64,000 nucleotides of DNA, taken from Chitinophaga pendula. Its GTDB lineage: Bacteria > Bacteroidota > Bacteroidia > Chitinophagales > Chitinophagaceae. Location: contig NZ_CP077769.1 in NCBI RefSeq assembly GCF_020386615.1, positions 4,030,001 to 4,094,000 on the forward strand, written 5' to 3'. Both the position numbers and the translations under genes were made by a program. The notes beneath the pieces were generated by a model. It was not told the DNA's origin. It ran no database searches and saw only the letters and a list, made by a program, of their open reading frames with translations. Of this stretch, positions 55,345 through 64,000 are shown piece after piece; the first letter of the stretch is position 1, and each line of letters begins with the position of its first letter.

Positions 55345-56592
55345 CTAAATCCATAATGCCGCCAGCGCCGCGAACAGCGCCGGAAGCATGACCAGTACTC
55401 CTAATTTCAAAAATTGCCACGCACTTACTTTCAGGCCACACCGCCGTAGTTCCGTTAACCAAAGAATAGTGGCCAATGAACCCGTCACAGAAAGGTTGGG
55501 GCCAAGATCAATACCTATCAGCACACACGCCTTTACAATTGCTGGCAGATGATTAGTTGCTACTGCGCTACCGGCTATCAATCCTGCAGGAAGATTATTG
55601 ACCAGATTACTCCCGATAGCTATCGTTGTTCCACTCACCCATCCAGTGACAGCTGGGCTGCGCTGTGCATACGCCTGCAATAAATGACTAATTCCTTCTA
55701 CGAATCCCATTTGACTGAGCGCTTCTACCAGCACGAATAACCCCGCAACTAAGGGTAGTATAGCCCAGGAAATATTACCGATCAGTTTAAACGGGCTTTT
55801 TTTCCCTGTTATCATGACAATAGATGCGGTGACAATACCTGCCGAGGCAGTAGGTAGTCCTAATTGCCAATCCTTCAAAGATGCCAAAAGCAAAACAACG
55901 ATGGTTCCAATAATACCCGCAAATGCGATCCTAGCTCCTTTTGACAGCGGCAATTCCCGGATATTATCAGCTACTGGTTGCCGTATTGCTTTCTTTTGTG
56001 TTAAAAAAAGTATCACAAACGTCAATATTACCGCGCATAATGATGGTAATGCATAGAGCTTTAGCCAAGCCAATAGCGGGGGCATGTGCCTACCATAAAT
56101 AACCAGGTTTGCAGGATTAGAAATGGGTAAAATGAAGGATGCGGCATTTGCAACGAATGCGCAAATGTATAAATATGGTAAAGGCGCTCTAACTTTCGCC
56201 CTTTGCATTGCAGCCGCTACTGCAGGGGTCAATACGACTGCAGTGGCGTCATTAGACATGAAAGCAGTGATCACTAAGCCAACTATATAAACGAGGATGA
56301 AAAGTTTTATGCCTGAACCATGGGAAACTTTCGTGGCATGGCAAGCAAGCCAGTCAAACAGCCCCTCTTCCCTTGCAGATTCGGCAAGTAACATCATTCC
56401 TGTTAGAAACAGGTATACATCGATACCTTTTGTAACACCTAACCATGCAGTTGAAGGGTTGATCAATCCGGAAACAACCAATAAGATAGCACCGCCTACT
56501 GCCCATACGAATTCCGGCAGTTTAAAGGGTCTGATAATTACACCAGCTGTAGCCAAGATCACAATTGCATAGACAAAAAAACAAGACGGCAT
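55345..56592 (-). CDS. ArsB-like permease (arsenite/anion, SLC13-type)
   Basis: A 415-residue inner-membrane transporter with about 11-12 hydrophobic segments, from the ATG at 56590-56592. ArsB family marks: FMSNDATAVVLTPAVAAAM, CAFVANAASFILPISNPANL, and the second-half repeat IGSNLVNNLPAGLIAG and IGIDLGPNLSVTGSLATILW. No arsR, arsC or acr3 gene is adjacent, so arsenite export is likely by family but not shown by context. It heads an operon with a small-domain protein, a regulator and a kinase. Confidence 0.85.
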   Translation of the reverse strand: MPSCFFVYAIVILATAGVIIRPFKLPEFVWAVGGAILLVVSGLINPSTAWLGVTKGIDVYLFLTGMMLLAESAREEGLFDWLACHATKVSHGSGIKLFILVYIVGLVITAFMSNDATAVVLTPAVAAAMQRAKVRAPLPYLYICAFVANAASFILPISNPANLVIYGRHMPPLLAWLKLYALPSLCAVILTFVILFLTQKKAIRQPVADNIRELPLSKGARIAFAGIIGTIVVLLLASLKDWQLGLPTASAGIVTASIVMITGKKSPFKLIGNISWAILPLVAGLFVLVEALSQMGFVEGISHLLQAYAQRSPAVTGWVSGTTIAIGSNLVNNLPAGLIAGSAVATNHLPAIVKACVLIGIDLGPNLSVTGSLATILWLTELRRCGLKVSAWQFLKLGVLVMLPALFAALAALWI

Positions 56593-56702
56593 ATGCAAAT
56601 CTCCAATATGAGCATATAATAGTGTTTGTTGTTTTGTAGTCATCATTACGATTCATTAAACAGTTCGTGGATCATAGTCTTTTTTGAGTGTTTTATGATA
56701 GG

Positions 56703-57035
56703 TTAACCAAAGCCCAATTGACATAAGGCACCATTATCCAAGTGGAAGCAAGCCAGTACGGTGGCAAGGATGAGCAAAGATCTGCAGCTAAAAAGTACTT
56801 GCATTCCGCTTGCTTTATTATCACTGCTACCGGCAATGGCCGTAGCTATCTGTGATAAGATCACATATCTACGTTTATGAGTAGTTGCATCGATGACCGC
56901 GCCGGCCGGCGCGGTCATTAATATTCCCGCCACGCTTCCAATTGTCGTTACCGTACCGATAGGTCCGCTATACCAGCCTTTTGCAAGCAGAAAAACACCT
57001 AAAAAAGGGCCTATTCCTACCTGCATGTCGGCCAT
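56703..57035 (-). pseudogene. MFS transporter remnant
   Basis: A 110-codon fragment of an MFS transporter: MADMQVGIGPFLGVFLLAKG, then the loop motif PAGAVIDATTHKRRYVILSQ, the classic TM2-TM3 MFS signature. It then goes out of register and ends. Full-length relatives have about 400 residues, so most helices are missing. The preceding codons still fit the family for three residues before an in-frame stop, which suggests decay at both ends. It is probably non-functional. Confidence 0.75.
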
Positions 57036-57136
57036 GGAAAAAATTTAGCGATTTAAGCGCACACACTATACTTTTTTGGTGGTTTGGCGGTAACTGCCAA
57101 GGTATTCATAAATAGCGTTTGAAAAAAGCTTAACAG

Positions 57137-57859
57137 TTATCGAACCAGGTAAGTCTGGCCACCGATGGACAAGGTCCTTGCGTCTAAAAGTCCCATATTA
57201 TTTTCAACCACGACCCCAGCTGGAACGGGTCTTTTGATACCTGTACCGGCAAGCTCGGTGTTTATTTTCAGGTATTGAGCTAATTGCTCTACTGCTGGCG
57301 GTGGCAAAGAAACCACCATTTTTCCGTTAAGTACGATACCACTGATCATTCCCCGATGATTATGGTTTAAGTCCGATATCTTACCGGAAAAGTTGATCAG
57401 CTGTTCGCTGCCAGGGGGCTGCATTAATGGCGCTGGCGTATCAATGATCAAATTACCGCCCGACTTCAGACTATAGAAGCTGAAAACATCGCTGTCCACA
57501 TCGGGTTTTGTATCCAACGTACCTTCTACAGTTACGGTATTTCCTTTACCTGCCATTTTCATCAGTTGGGCTCCCAGGTGAGGCGGAAATTTCACGATCA
57601 GGTTTTTACCCCCAGTTTGCAACCGGAAAGCATCAAATTCATGACGGTCGTTAGCAATATACTCTACAATCGTACCGCTGACTGTTGTAAGTTGAGCCAG
57701 GGGCGCTGGTCTTCCCGGCGGGCGGTGAGACAGGGTTCCTGCCAATTCATTACCAGGTGCTGGCGGCGGAGGCGTACCGTTTATCTGCTGGGCCTTACAC
57801 CACAATCCCGAAAGTAGCACAACCGCTAAAAGGGTCGAAGTTTTTGTTGCATTTTTCAT
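57137..57859 (-). CDS. Secreted protein with two small beta domains
   Basis: A 240-residue protein from the ATG at 57857-57859 with a signal peptide (ending WCKAQ), then a proline-rich stretch (GTPPPPAPGNELAG). Domain one is about 55-130 (TVSGTIVEYIANDRHEFDAF, VKFPPHLGAQLMKMAG). Domain two is about 150-240 (INFSGKISDLNHNHRGMISG, PPPAVEQLAQYL). The internal repeat and OB-like strand pattern match the protein at 54592-55314, so the two are probably paralogs. No catalytic motif is seen. A role in sensing or binding at the envelope near the ArsB-like permease is inferred. Confidence 0.75.
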   Translation of the reverse strand: MKNATKTSTLLAVVLLSGLWCKAQQINGTPPPPAPGNELAGTLSHRPPGRPAPLAQLTTVSGTIVEYIANDRHEFDAFRLQTGGKNLIVKFPPHLGAQLMKMAGKGNTVTVEGTLDTKPDVDSDVFSFYSLKSGGNLIIDTPAPLMQPPGSEQLINFSGKISDLNHNHRGMISGIVLNGKMVVSLPPPAVEQLAQYLKINTELAGTGIKRPVPAGVVVENNMGLLDARTLSIGGQTYLVR

Positions 57860-58112
57860 ACTCACTTTTCTTTATTTTGAATTATTTAATAATCCAAAAT
57901 TCAGCCCAGAAGCTGAAAATGGTATGAAATAGAAATTAATTTTTCTTCATACTATTATTTTCACGAATCATCCCGGATGTGTAGATCTTGGGGGAGAGTA
58001 TAACTCCATACAGGAGTAGTCTGATGCAAGGGAATTAAAAGAGTTATAGTGCTACATGTATACACTAAACCCAACAAGTTCACTATGCTCGTGCTTTTGT
58101 TTTACGTCCTTA

Positions 58113-59288
58113 CTAAAATAGCTTACATCGGAAAAAAAATTCTGCAAACGCAGCCTTTAGAAAAGGTAAAACTGGTAAATTTAAAAAAATCGATATCTCT
58201 TCACGAATAGTTGACCGGTTATGCAAAAATCTTATAACCACTTCTATGCTATTCTTTTTAAAAAGTTGAAAAAAAATCTGCTGTCCTTTTTCCGGATGCT
58301 TTTTCAGAACACGCAATAATACACTATCATAAAAAGAGAACCTTCGGGGAATAAAGAAAGAGTAGGACGTTGGCAGTTCATTTGCTATAAGTGAATCTAT
58401 TATGTGCAACGTGTGTAATCGCACAAAAGAAAATGTATAACCCGACGACGCCTTACTGCACCCTCCGGCAGTGCCGATAGGGATAATGCGTTTATTTTTT
58501 TCTCCTGACGGAAAATTACCCATTGGGATAACACCATACTCCTTACTTGTAGTCACCATTGTCGTATCGTCAAAATGCTCCAACACATAATCATCCACAC
58601 CTTTTTCTAACACTGTCGGCGGGTATATTTGATCTGTAAAAATGGTATATTCCAAAAGTGCTTCTGTGGAAGAAAACGGTAATAAATAACAAAATGCTAC
58701 CTTTTTATCTTGCATCATTCTGAAATCCATCAACCGGATATTTGTTGCATTAAAAACCGGTTTCTGAGATTTGACAAACCGTCCTGCAAATTGCTGATAC
58801 AATAACGGCCCATCATAGTTGTCAATAGTTGATTGTGGCAAACGGCTATCAAACACCATGTCAGCAGAAAATACGTCATCCGGCGTTACAACTGTGACCT
58901 TACTTTCGTTATCTATTACCTCTTCTACCGCTGCCTGCTTAAAAGTGATATTTGAATACCTATTTATTATGGAAAATGCACGATTAAAAAAACGCTCCGA
59001 ACTTAACATTTGATAACTATAGGGATACATATCAGTTGTGAGATGAGAGGACCCCGCAAACAACTCTGCTATTCTCCACTGCTTAGTAATGATGTCATCA
59101 AATGAGGATGGCCCTTTTTCCCAAAAGCACCAGGTGCGTGGCGCCTGCTCCTTTTGATATTTGTCAAGTAACAGGATTTTTTTATCTCTGAGTTCTTTAC
59201 GATTAAGTATTTCCCAAATAAGCATTATACCGGAGAGGCCCGCACCTACGATAATAATTTCAAAGTGTTTTTTTTCTTTGTAATTCAT
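58113..59288 (-). CDS. crtY: Lycopene beta-cyclase
   Basis: A 391-residue FAD/NAD-dependent cyclase. N-terminal dinucleotide site IIVGAGLSGIMLIWEI. Family motifs: APRTWCFWEKG (about 50-60) and IPIGTAGGCSKASSGYTFSF (about 270-290). It converts lycopene to beta-carotene at the inner membrane. It overlaps the crtZ reading frame by 29 bases. It is the last gene of the crt operon, and no recognisable terminator was found in the 250 bases after it. Confidence 0.93.
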   Translation of the reverse strand: MNYKEKKHFEIIIVGAGLSGIMLIWEILNRKELRDKKILLLDKYQKEQAPRTWCFWEKGPSSFDDIITKQWRIAELFAGSSHLTTDMYPYSYQMLSSERFFNRAFSIINRYSNITFKQAAVEEVIDNESKVTVVTPDDVFSADMVFDSRLPQSTIDNYDGPLLYQQFAGRFVKSQKPVFNATNIRLMDFRMMQDKKVAFCYLLPFSSTEALLEYTIFTDQIYPPTVLEKGVDDYVLEHFDDTTMVTTSKEYGVIPMGNFPSGEKNKRIIPIGTAGGCSKASSGYTFSFVRLHTLHIIDSLIANELPTSYSFFIPRRFSFYDSVLLRVLKKHPEKGQQIFFQLFKKNSIEVVIRFLHNRSTIREEISIFLNLPVLPFLKAAFAEFFFRCKLF

Positions 59289-59748
59289 CGTCCTGCTTTA
59301 TTTTATTCCTGTATTTTTTCTCAACATATAAGAAACCAAAAGACTCACCTTGAGTCGCACCTATATGACGATGATGCATTTTATGCGCCCATCTGATTGC
59401 TCTTACGTATTTGTTTCGTGATCTGGAAAAAATTTTAATTCGCTGATGAACTATAATATCATGAACAAAAAAATACGCCATTCCATACAGCAATATTCCC
59501 GCAGCGACTGCATTAAGCCAATTATTATTATAATACATTCCTGCCCAAAATAAGAGTATGCAGGGTATGGAAAAAATGACAGCAAACCAATCGTTTTTTT
59601 CTAATGTTCCATGGTGTGGCTGGTGATGATCACGATGCAGGCTCCACAAAAAACCATGCATAATATACCGATGTGAGGCCCACGCAATAACTTCCATGAA
59701 GGCAAAAACCCCTAAACTGACCAATAAATAAGCTAGATATAACAACAT
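59260..59748 (-). CDS. crtZ: Beta-carotene hydroxylase
   Basis: A 162-residue membrane diiron hydroxylase that adds hydroxyls to beta-ionone rings to give zeaxanthin. Histidine clusters are all visible: HRYIMHGFLW, HRDHHQPHH, HDIIVHQRI, HKMHHRHIG. About four hydrophobic segments surround them. It lies 9 bases after crtB and overlaps crtY by 29 bases, so expression is coupled. Confidence 0.93.
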   Translation of the reverse strand: MLLYLAYLLVSLGVFAFMEVIAWASHRYIMHGFLWSLHRDHHQPHHGTLEKNDWFAVIFSIPCILLFWAGMYYNNNWLNAVAAGILLYGMAYFFVHDIIVHQRIKIFSRSRNKYVRAIRWAHKMHHRHIGATQGESFGFLYVEKKYRNKIKQDDELQRKKTL

Positions 59749-59757
59749 AGGAATTTT

Positions 59758-60621
59758 TTAATGGCTTAATTGCCAACGGTTAATCTTTAATAATCTTGAC
59801 ATCAGCAGTTGTAATACGAGCGCTATCTTTTTAATTTTTGGCACGCTTACCCGCCTTGACAAAAGCCGGTGAGGGTGAATTTTAGTTATTTTCTGAAAAA
59901 GACAGATGTAGTACTGATATGCGATCAGTACACCGAATCGTGCCTTCTCCGGAAGCGAATGAATTCCCTTTGCAGCCCTTTCGAAATCCGCCAGTATATC
60001 GGCTTCCACAAGCTTCTTTTGGGCTGTCGTAAAATTATTGAAATCAATACCCGGAAAATACTGTCTGCCGAGACCGTTTATATCATCTTGCAAGTCCCTT
60101 AAAAAGTTAACTTTCTGGAATGCAGCTCCTAATGCTGTAGCTGCATCCCGCAATTTTTCTACCAAATAGTAGTTTCCATCGCAAAAGACCTGCAGACACA
60201 TCAATCCTACCACTTCTGCTGATCCGTAGATATACTCACTTAATTGCTTTTCATTCTCCCACTTTACTTTATCAAGATCCGTAAACATACTGTCAAAAAA
60301 AGCATCGATCAAATGATGGCCTATATGGTATCGATTAACTACCTGTTGAAAGCTATGAAGGATCGGATTTGTACTGATTCCCTCTTCTATCGCACGATAG
60401 GTATCGGCTTTAAACTGCGTTAGCAATGCCCTTTTATCATAGTCATGGAAAGAATCGACGATCTCATCCGCTACCCGTACAAATCCATAAATTCCATATA
60501 TCTGTGCCCTTAGGTCAGCGTGCAGTAAGCGGATGGCAGATGAAAACGAACTGCTATAAGTTGACGTGATGAGGCGGCTGCAACCATAACTTACTTGTCC
60601 GTAAATATTGACTGTATTCAT
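59758..60621 (-). CDS. crtB: Phytoene synthase
   Basis: A 287-residue prenyltransferase that condenses two GGPP molecules into phytoene. Aspartate-rich motifs: VADEIVDSFHDYD (about 50-62) and FLRDLQDDINGLGRQYFP (about 172-190). The N-terminus SYGCSRLITSTYSSSF is typical. The start overlaps the crtI stop by 4 bases (ATGA). GGPP synthase (crtE) is not in this window and must be encoded elsewhere. Confidence 0.94.
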   Translation of the reverse strand: MNTVNIYGQVSYGCSRLITSTYSSSFSSAIRLLHADLRAQIYGIYGFVRVADEIVDSFHDYDKRALLTQFKADTYRAIEEGISTNPILHSFQQVVNRYHIGHHLIDAFFDSMFTDLDKVKWENEKQLSEYIYGSAEVVGLMCLQVFCDGNYYLVEKLRDAATALGAAFQKVNFLRDLQDDINGLGRQYFPGIDFNNFTTAQKKLVEADILADFERAAKGIHSLPEKARFGVLIAYQYYICLFQKITKIHPHRLLSRRVSVPKIKKIALVLQLLMSRLLKINRWQLSH

Positions 60622-62120
60622 GCTTTCAACAATTTTGAGGATGGGAAGGATGCGGATACCTGCTGCATATGTTTTATTGCGGTCAATGCAGCCATTTTTC
60701 CGGAAAGAAAGGCAGGCGGTAAACCAGGGCCAGGTACGGTCAATTGGCCTGCAAAAATGAGGTTATTTACTTTACGGCTTTTGAGGCGTGGTTTTCCGAA
60801 TGCCGTTTGGCGCAAGGTATTGGCAAGGCCATATGCATTCCCTTTGTACGCATGATAATCGTGACTAAAATCTGTAATGCCGTAACTTTTCCGGTAAATA
60901 ATATGATCAGCTATCGATACTCCCGTTGCTTGCTCCAGCCTTCGCATTGTCTGATTGAAATAATCATCACGCAGTTGCTGGTTATCTCCTTGCATTCCCG
61001 CTGCAACCGGAATCAGGATAAACAAATTTTCGCATCCTTCCGGCGCAACCGAATGATCTGTTACTGAGGGCGCGCACACATAAAATAATGGATGCTCGGG
61101 CCAACAAGGGTGATCATACAATGCGCTTGCATGGGCCTCAAATGAAGTATCAAAAAATAGGGAATGATGCGCTAATGGTAGTTTCTTTTTTACACCGACA
61201 TAGTATAATAAACAGGAGGGTGCCATTTGGCGACTTGCCCAATACGTCTGAGAATATTGCCTTGACGCTTCTGGCAGTAATTGCTCCATATAATGATAGT
61301 CTCCCGCACCTACCACCAGGTCAGTTTCGTAGAAATTATTGGTGGTAGCCACACCTGTAGCCAGCTTGCCCTCAACCCTGATGCTGGTTGCATCCTCTCC
61401 GAATTTAAACTGTACACCCAGCAGTGTGGCAAGCTCAAAAACGGCTTCTACAATCTTATACATCCCTCCATTGGGATACCATGTGCCTAAACCTGTATCG
61501 GCATGATTCATCAAACTATACATGGCAGGTATATGACTAGGCATCGCACCCAAAAAGATCACCGGGAACTGCATAATCTGTCTTAACAGCGGATGGCGAA
61601 AATACCGGCTTACATGTCCTTTCATCGACCTCAACAGCTGCAGTTTGCTTATTGCGGACATCGTGTCAGTTGACAGATATTCACTAAAATTAAGCGAAGG
61701 CCTGTTTGCGAATCGATTCATTCCAATGTCATATTTGGTTTTTGCATCTGAAAGAAACCTTTCAAGCCTTCTGCCAGCTCCCTCCTCCATCTGTTCAAAC
61801 AGATCAGCAACAGCTTCAGCTCCAGCAGGTACTTTAATAGATTTATTATCGAAGTAGACCTGGTAAGAAGGATCCAAACGTATCAAATTGTAATAATCTG
61901 AAGACTTCCTACCGAAATCGGCAAAAAAGTTTTCAAAAACGTCTGGCATCCAATACCAGCTTGGTCCCATATCGAACTGAAATCCCGCTGCTGAAAAAGA
62001 CCTGGCCCTCCCACCAGGCAAATCGTTCTTATCAATTACGGTAACGTTGTATCCTTCCTTTCTTAAATAACAGGCACTCACCATACCTGCTATTCCTGCT
62101 CCAATAATGGAAACATGCAT
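60618..62120 (-). CDS. crtI: Phytoene desaturase
   Basis: A 500-residue FAD-dependent desaturase taking phytoene to lycopene. N-terminal FAD site IIGAGIAGMVSACYLRKEGY and LPGGRARSF. The C-terminal motif NLIFAGQLTVPGPGLPPAFL (about 460-480) is the carotenoid-desaturase signature with a variation at the usual TxPGxG(V/L)P. It is the first gene of the operon crtI-crtB-crtZ-crtY. The end product is predicted to be zeaxanthin, because no ketolase gene is present. Confidence 0.93.
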   Translation of the reverse strand: MHVSIIGAGIAGMVSACYLRKEGYNVTVIDKNDLPGGRARSFSAAGFQFDMGPSWYWMPDVFENFFADFGRKSSDYYNLIRLDPSYQVYFDNKSIKVPAGAEAVADLFEQMEEGAGRRLERFLSDAKTKYDIGMNRFANRPSLNFSEYLSTDTMSAISKLQLLRSMKGHVSRYFRHPLLRQIMQFPVIFLGAMPSHIPAMYSLMNHADTGLGTWYPNGGMYKIVEAVFELATLLGVQFKFGEDATSIRVEGKLATGVATTNNFYETDLVVGAGDYHYMEQLLPEASRQYSQTYWASRQMAPSCLLYYVGVKKKLPLAHHSLFFDTSFEAHASALYDHPCWPEHPLFYVCAPSVTDHSVAPEGCENLFILIPVAAGMQGDNQQLRDDYFNQTMRRLEQATGVSIADHIIYRKSYGITDFSHDYHAYKGNAYGLANTLRQTAFGKPRLKSRKVNNLIFAGQLTVPGPGLPPAFLSGKMAALTAIKHMQQVSASFPSSKLLKA

Positions 62121-62129
62121 AAATTGTAT

Positions 62130-62218
62130 GTTTTAATACGTAAATTAAGTCAAAAAGTATTAAAATATACATTCTACTTGCAAAATTCTATATTTTACAT
62201 TTATTTTGGTATTAAAAC
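62130..62218. promoter_or_regulatory. Repeated operator-like sites between crtI and the MarR gene
   Basis: Three copies of the same 9-base element: TTTTAATAC at 62131-62139 and its reverse complement GTATTAAAA at 62158-62166 and 62209-62217. The first two form an inverted repeat with an 18-base spacer. On the minus strand, TTGC followed about 21 bases later by TACTTTTTG overlaps the middle copy and could be the crt promoter (-33/-7 type). A MarR binding role is inferred. Confidence 0.5.
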
Positions 62219-62225
62219 ACACATA

Positions 62226-62900
62226 ATGGCTAATACTTCATTGATAATGAAGATCTTACCAGAAATAGATCGTTTTGAGAAAGAACATGAAGGGGAAGAA
62301 TTAGACTTGAACAAATTTTCTCAATGGTTATATGCCAACAAAGAACAAAGTGAAAAACAGCCTACTTATACAAGTCCACTAAAATGGCATGGCCAGGGAA
62401 AGGGAGGAAAAGCTCATTTTACTGCCTCCAATTTATTAACTGCCATTAGCAGGTATAAGAACAATTATGTCAAATTAGCACTAGAGGGATCTCCTTTTGA
62501 GACTTATGATGAATTTGCATTTGTCCTGAGCCTTGTTTTCATCGGGCCTTGTACACAAACGGCACTGATAGAAAAGCATATTCAACTTAAACCTACCGGA
62601 GTAGAAATAATAAAACGACTAATAAAGAAGAAATTGATAATACAATCCGCCGGAGAAAACGATCGGAGAAGTAAAATTTTAAGTGTAACCCCATCGGGAA
62701 GAGCCTCGTTTCATACTTCATTAACAAAAATAAACCTGGTGACGGACCTGATGATGTCTCCACTCAATGAGGAAGAAAAATTATTACTGCTACAATTACT
62801 TCAGCGGCTGGATACTCCTCACCGGCAAATCTTTAATGAAAGTAAAAAAATTACACTTGATTATTTGCAGGCATATTTTAATCATCCTCTTTCGAGTTAA
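62226..62900 (+). CDS. MarR-family transcriptional regulator
   Basis: A 224-residue winged-helix regulator from the ATG at 62226-62228; an upstream start at 62115 overlaps crtI and adds implausible sequence. The HTH and wing cover about 115-170 (TQTALIEKHIQLKPTGVEII, GENDRRSKILSVTPSGRA). The N-terminal extension of about 75 residues is longer than in most MarR proteins. It is divergent from the crt operon and next to repeated operator-like sites, so it probably controls carotenoid synthesis. The effector is unknown. Confidence 0.87.
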   Translation: MANTSLIMKILPEIDRFEKEHEGEELDLNKFSQWLYANKEQSEKQPTYTSPLKWHGQGKGGKAHFTASNLLTAISRYKNNYVKLALEGSPFETYDEFAFVLSLVFIGPCTQTALIEKHIQLKPTGVEIIKRLIKKKLIIQSAGENDRRSKILSVTPSGRASFHTSLTKINLVTDLMMSPLNEEEKLLLLQLLQRLDTPHRQIFNESKKITLDYLQAYFNHPLSS

Positions 62901-63041
62901 AAAATTAAGATAGCATCATGCAGCAAAAAATAGCAGCGCGCTTTATAACTTTCGTTTCAGCGGTTAATTGTAGCATAGGAATTAGGTCTGCTGTATTGAC
63001 GCCGGCAGCATTTTTTAAACATTAAATTTGTATTGCAATAA

Positions 63042-63629
63042 ATGCAAAAGGGAATGTTTGAACAGTTCAGAAATAACTTCGAGCTCAGTGATGAAAAATG
63101 GAACCATTATACAGCCTGCTTTCATAAAATTCAGGTTCCTACCAAAACCATACTTTTAAAAGAAAATGAAACTTCAAAAAAGATGTACCTGATTGAAAAA
63201 GGCTGCATCCGCGTATGGTTTAATAACGATGGAAAAGAAATTACCTCTCAATTCTTTTTTGAGAATGAAACAGTGGGTTCTATTGAAAGTTTTATGAAAA
63301 ACATCCCAAGTCCCACAAATATCGAAACTATTGAGCCAAGTATACTTTGGTGGATACATAAGGATGATTTGGATATAATACTTTCAGAAATCAAGGAAAT
63401 CCCACATTTGAGGGATATGTTCATCAACAAAATATTTGAGCGCACCTTTGATTATATGAAATACTTCATTACGACCATCAAAGATACACCACAGCAACGC
63501 TATCTTAATCTGATGAAAGAACGACCACAAGTCATCAAGCGTATTCCACAGCATTATATCGCTTCCTACCTTGGAATCTCTACCGTTCACCTGAGCCGTA
63601 TAAAAAACAAATTGGCCCAAGCACATTAA
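63042..63629 (+). CDS. Crp/Fnr-family transcriptional regulator
   Basis: A 195-residue regulator. Cyclic-nucleotide-binding-like beta-roll at about 20-125 (LKENETSKKMYLIEKGCIRV, ITSQFFFENETVGSIESF). C-terminal HTH at about 155-190 (RIPQHYIASYLGISTVHLSR). No Fe-S cysteine set and no clear cNMP-binding PRAAT motif is visible, as in many Bacteroidota Crp-like proteins. It is 106 bases upstream of an oxidoreductase gene it may regulate. Confidence 0.92.
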   Translation: MQKGMFEQFRNNFELSDEKWNHYTACFHKIQVPTKTILLKENETSKKMYLIEKGCIRVWFNNDGKEITSQFFFENETVGSIESFMKNIPSPTNIETIEPSILWWIHKDDLDIILSEIKEIPHLRDMFINKIFERTFDYMKYFITTIKDTPQQRYLNLMKERPQVIKRIPQHYIASYLGISTVHLSRIKNKLAQAH

Positions 63630-63735
63630 ACTACATTTGATAACAAATGTTATCGCCCCTACCTTAACTACGGTGTAATTTTGTTTTGCATTTAAGACAA
63701 AATGATTAGTTATCACCATTTAAACCGTACTTAAA

Positions 63736-64000
63736 ATGAGAGCTGCAGTAGTATATCAAAGTACTGGCATACCAACATTTGTCGAAGATTTTGCAGTACC
63801 CATCGTCCAGAATGAAAATGAATTAATAATTTCTGTAAAAGCGGCTGCCGTAAAAAATCTTGACAAGACACGTGCAAGCGGAAAACATTATTCCATGGAA
63901 AACGAACCGCATACCGCTAGAATTCCTGGTGGTGATGGTGTAGGCATATTAGCAGATGGAACAAGGGTTTATGGCATTGGGACAAGTGGTATGCTTGCCG
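63736..64000 (+). CDS. Quinone oxidoreductase-like MDR protein, 3' end cut by window
   Basis: The first 88 residues of a medium-chain dehydrogenase/reductase. It starts MRAAVVYQSTGIPTFVEDF, contains the substrate-domain pattern VKAAAVKNLDKTRASGKHY and RIPGGDGVGILADGTRVYG, which fits zinc-independent NADPH:quinone oxidoreductases. The coenzyme domain lies beyond base 64000. It follows the Crp/Fnr gene on the same strand. Confidence 0.85.
   Translation, partial: MRAAVVYQSTGIPTFVEDFAVPIVQNENELIISVKAAAVKNLDKTRASGKHYSMENEPHTARIPGGDGVGILADGTRVYGIGTSGMLA

Noticed and set aside
1..64000. CRISPR arrays, tRNA or rRNA genes
   Set aside because: No regularly spaced direct repeats and no tRNA T-arm signature outside coding sequence were seen on reading; a covariance-model scan was not possible.

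Overview
This window is a piece of a Bacteroidota chromosome, most likely from the Chitinophagaceae (Chitinophaga or a close relative). The case rests on gene content: SusC/SusD pairs, ECF sigma/FecR/TonB-receptor cassettes with STN domains, Bacteroidota-type lipoproteins, a LytTR regulator, many AraC regulators and a crtI-crtB-crtZ-crtY carotenoid operon. Start codons mostly lack strong Shine-Dalgarno sequences, as is usual in this phylum. No rRNA, tRNA, CRISPR array or intact insertion sequence was seen.

Layout. (1) 1-14.7 kb, minus strand: one long, tightly spaced operon. It runs ECF sigma, FecR, STN-type TonB receptor, two large lipoproteins (DUF4397-like, tentative), four lipoproteins each with paired fasciclin (FAS1) domains, and an Oar-like TonB receptor cut by the window edge. 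(2) 14.8-19.8 kb: a CPA1 Na+/H+ antiporter, an EamA exporter, a GNAT acetyltransferase and a divergent LysR regulator. This block is bracketed by two unrecognised-by-length small genes encoding cysteine-rich peptides that share a double-glycine leader. (3) 19.9-27.7 kb, minus strand: sigma/FecR/SusC/SusD plus a lipoprotein alkaline phosphatase, probably for uptake of phosphorylated substrates. (4) 27.8-34.6 kb: a histidine kinase/response regulator pair divergent from a two-repeat spondin-like lipoprotein, a peroxiredoxin remnant, an AraC/NmrA pair and a GH75-like chitosanase. (5) 35-39 kb: an orphan LytTR regulator divergent from an outer-membrane beta-barrel receptor. (6) 39-44 kb: an AraC regulator divergent from a TolC/HlyD/MFS tripartite efflux operon with a strong stem-loop in its leader. 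(7) 44-48 kb: a sugar porter with a ROK kinase/phosphomannose isomerase fusion. (8) 48-52.5 kb: a small secreted protein, a Bcr/CflA-type exporter with its AraC regulator, a nearly 1 kb stretch without a clear gene, and a single-domain response regulator. (9) 52.5-57.9 kb: an ArsB-like permease operon with a two-component system and two related proline-rich, small-beta-domain proteins, plus an MFS remnant. (10) 58-64 kb: a zeaxanthin-type carotenoid operon, a divergent MarR regulator with repeated operator-like sites, a Crp/Fnr regulator, and the start of a quinone-oxidoreductase-like gene.

Themes. The window is dominated by nutrient capture across the outer membrane, efflux, and local regulators next to their presumed targets. 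The least ordinary items are the pair of GG-leader cysteine-rich peptides, the FAS1 lipoprotein operon framed by two TonB receptors, the ROK-PMI fusion, and the paired small-domain proteins around the ArsB-like permease. All functional assignments come from reading protein motifs and gene order. No database search was run.
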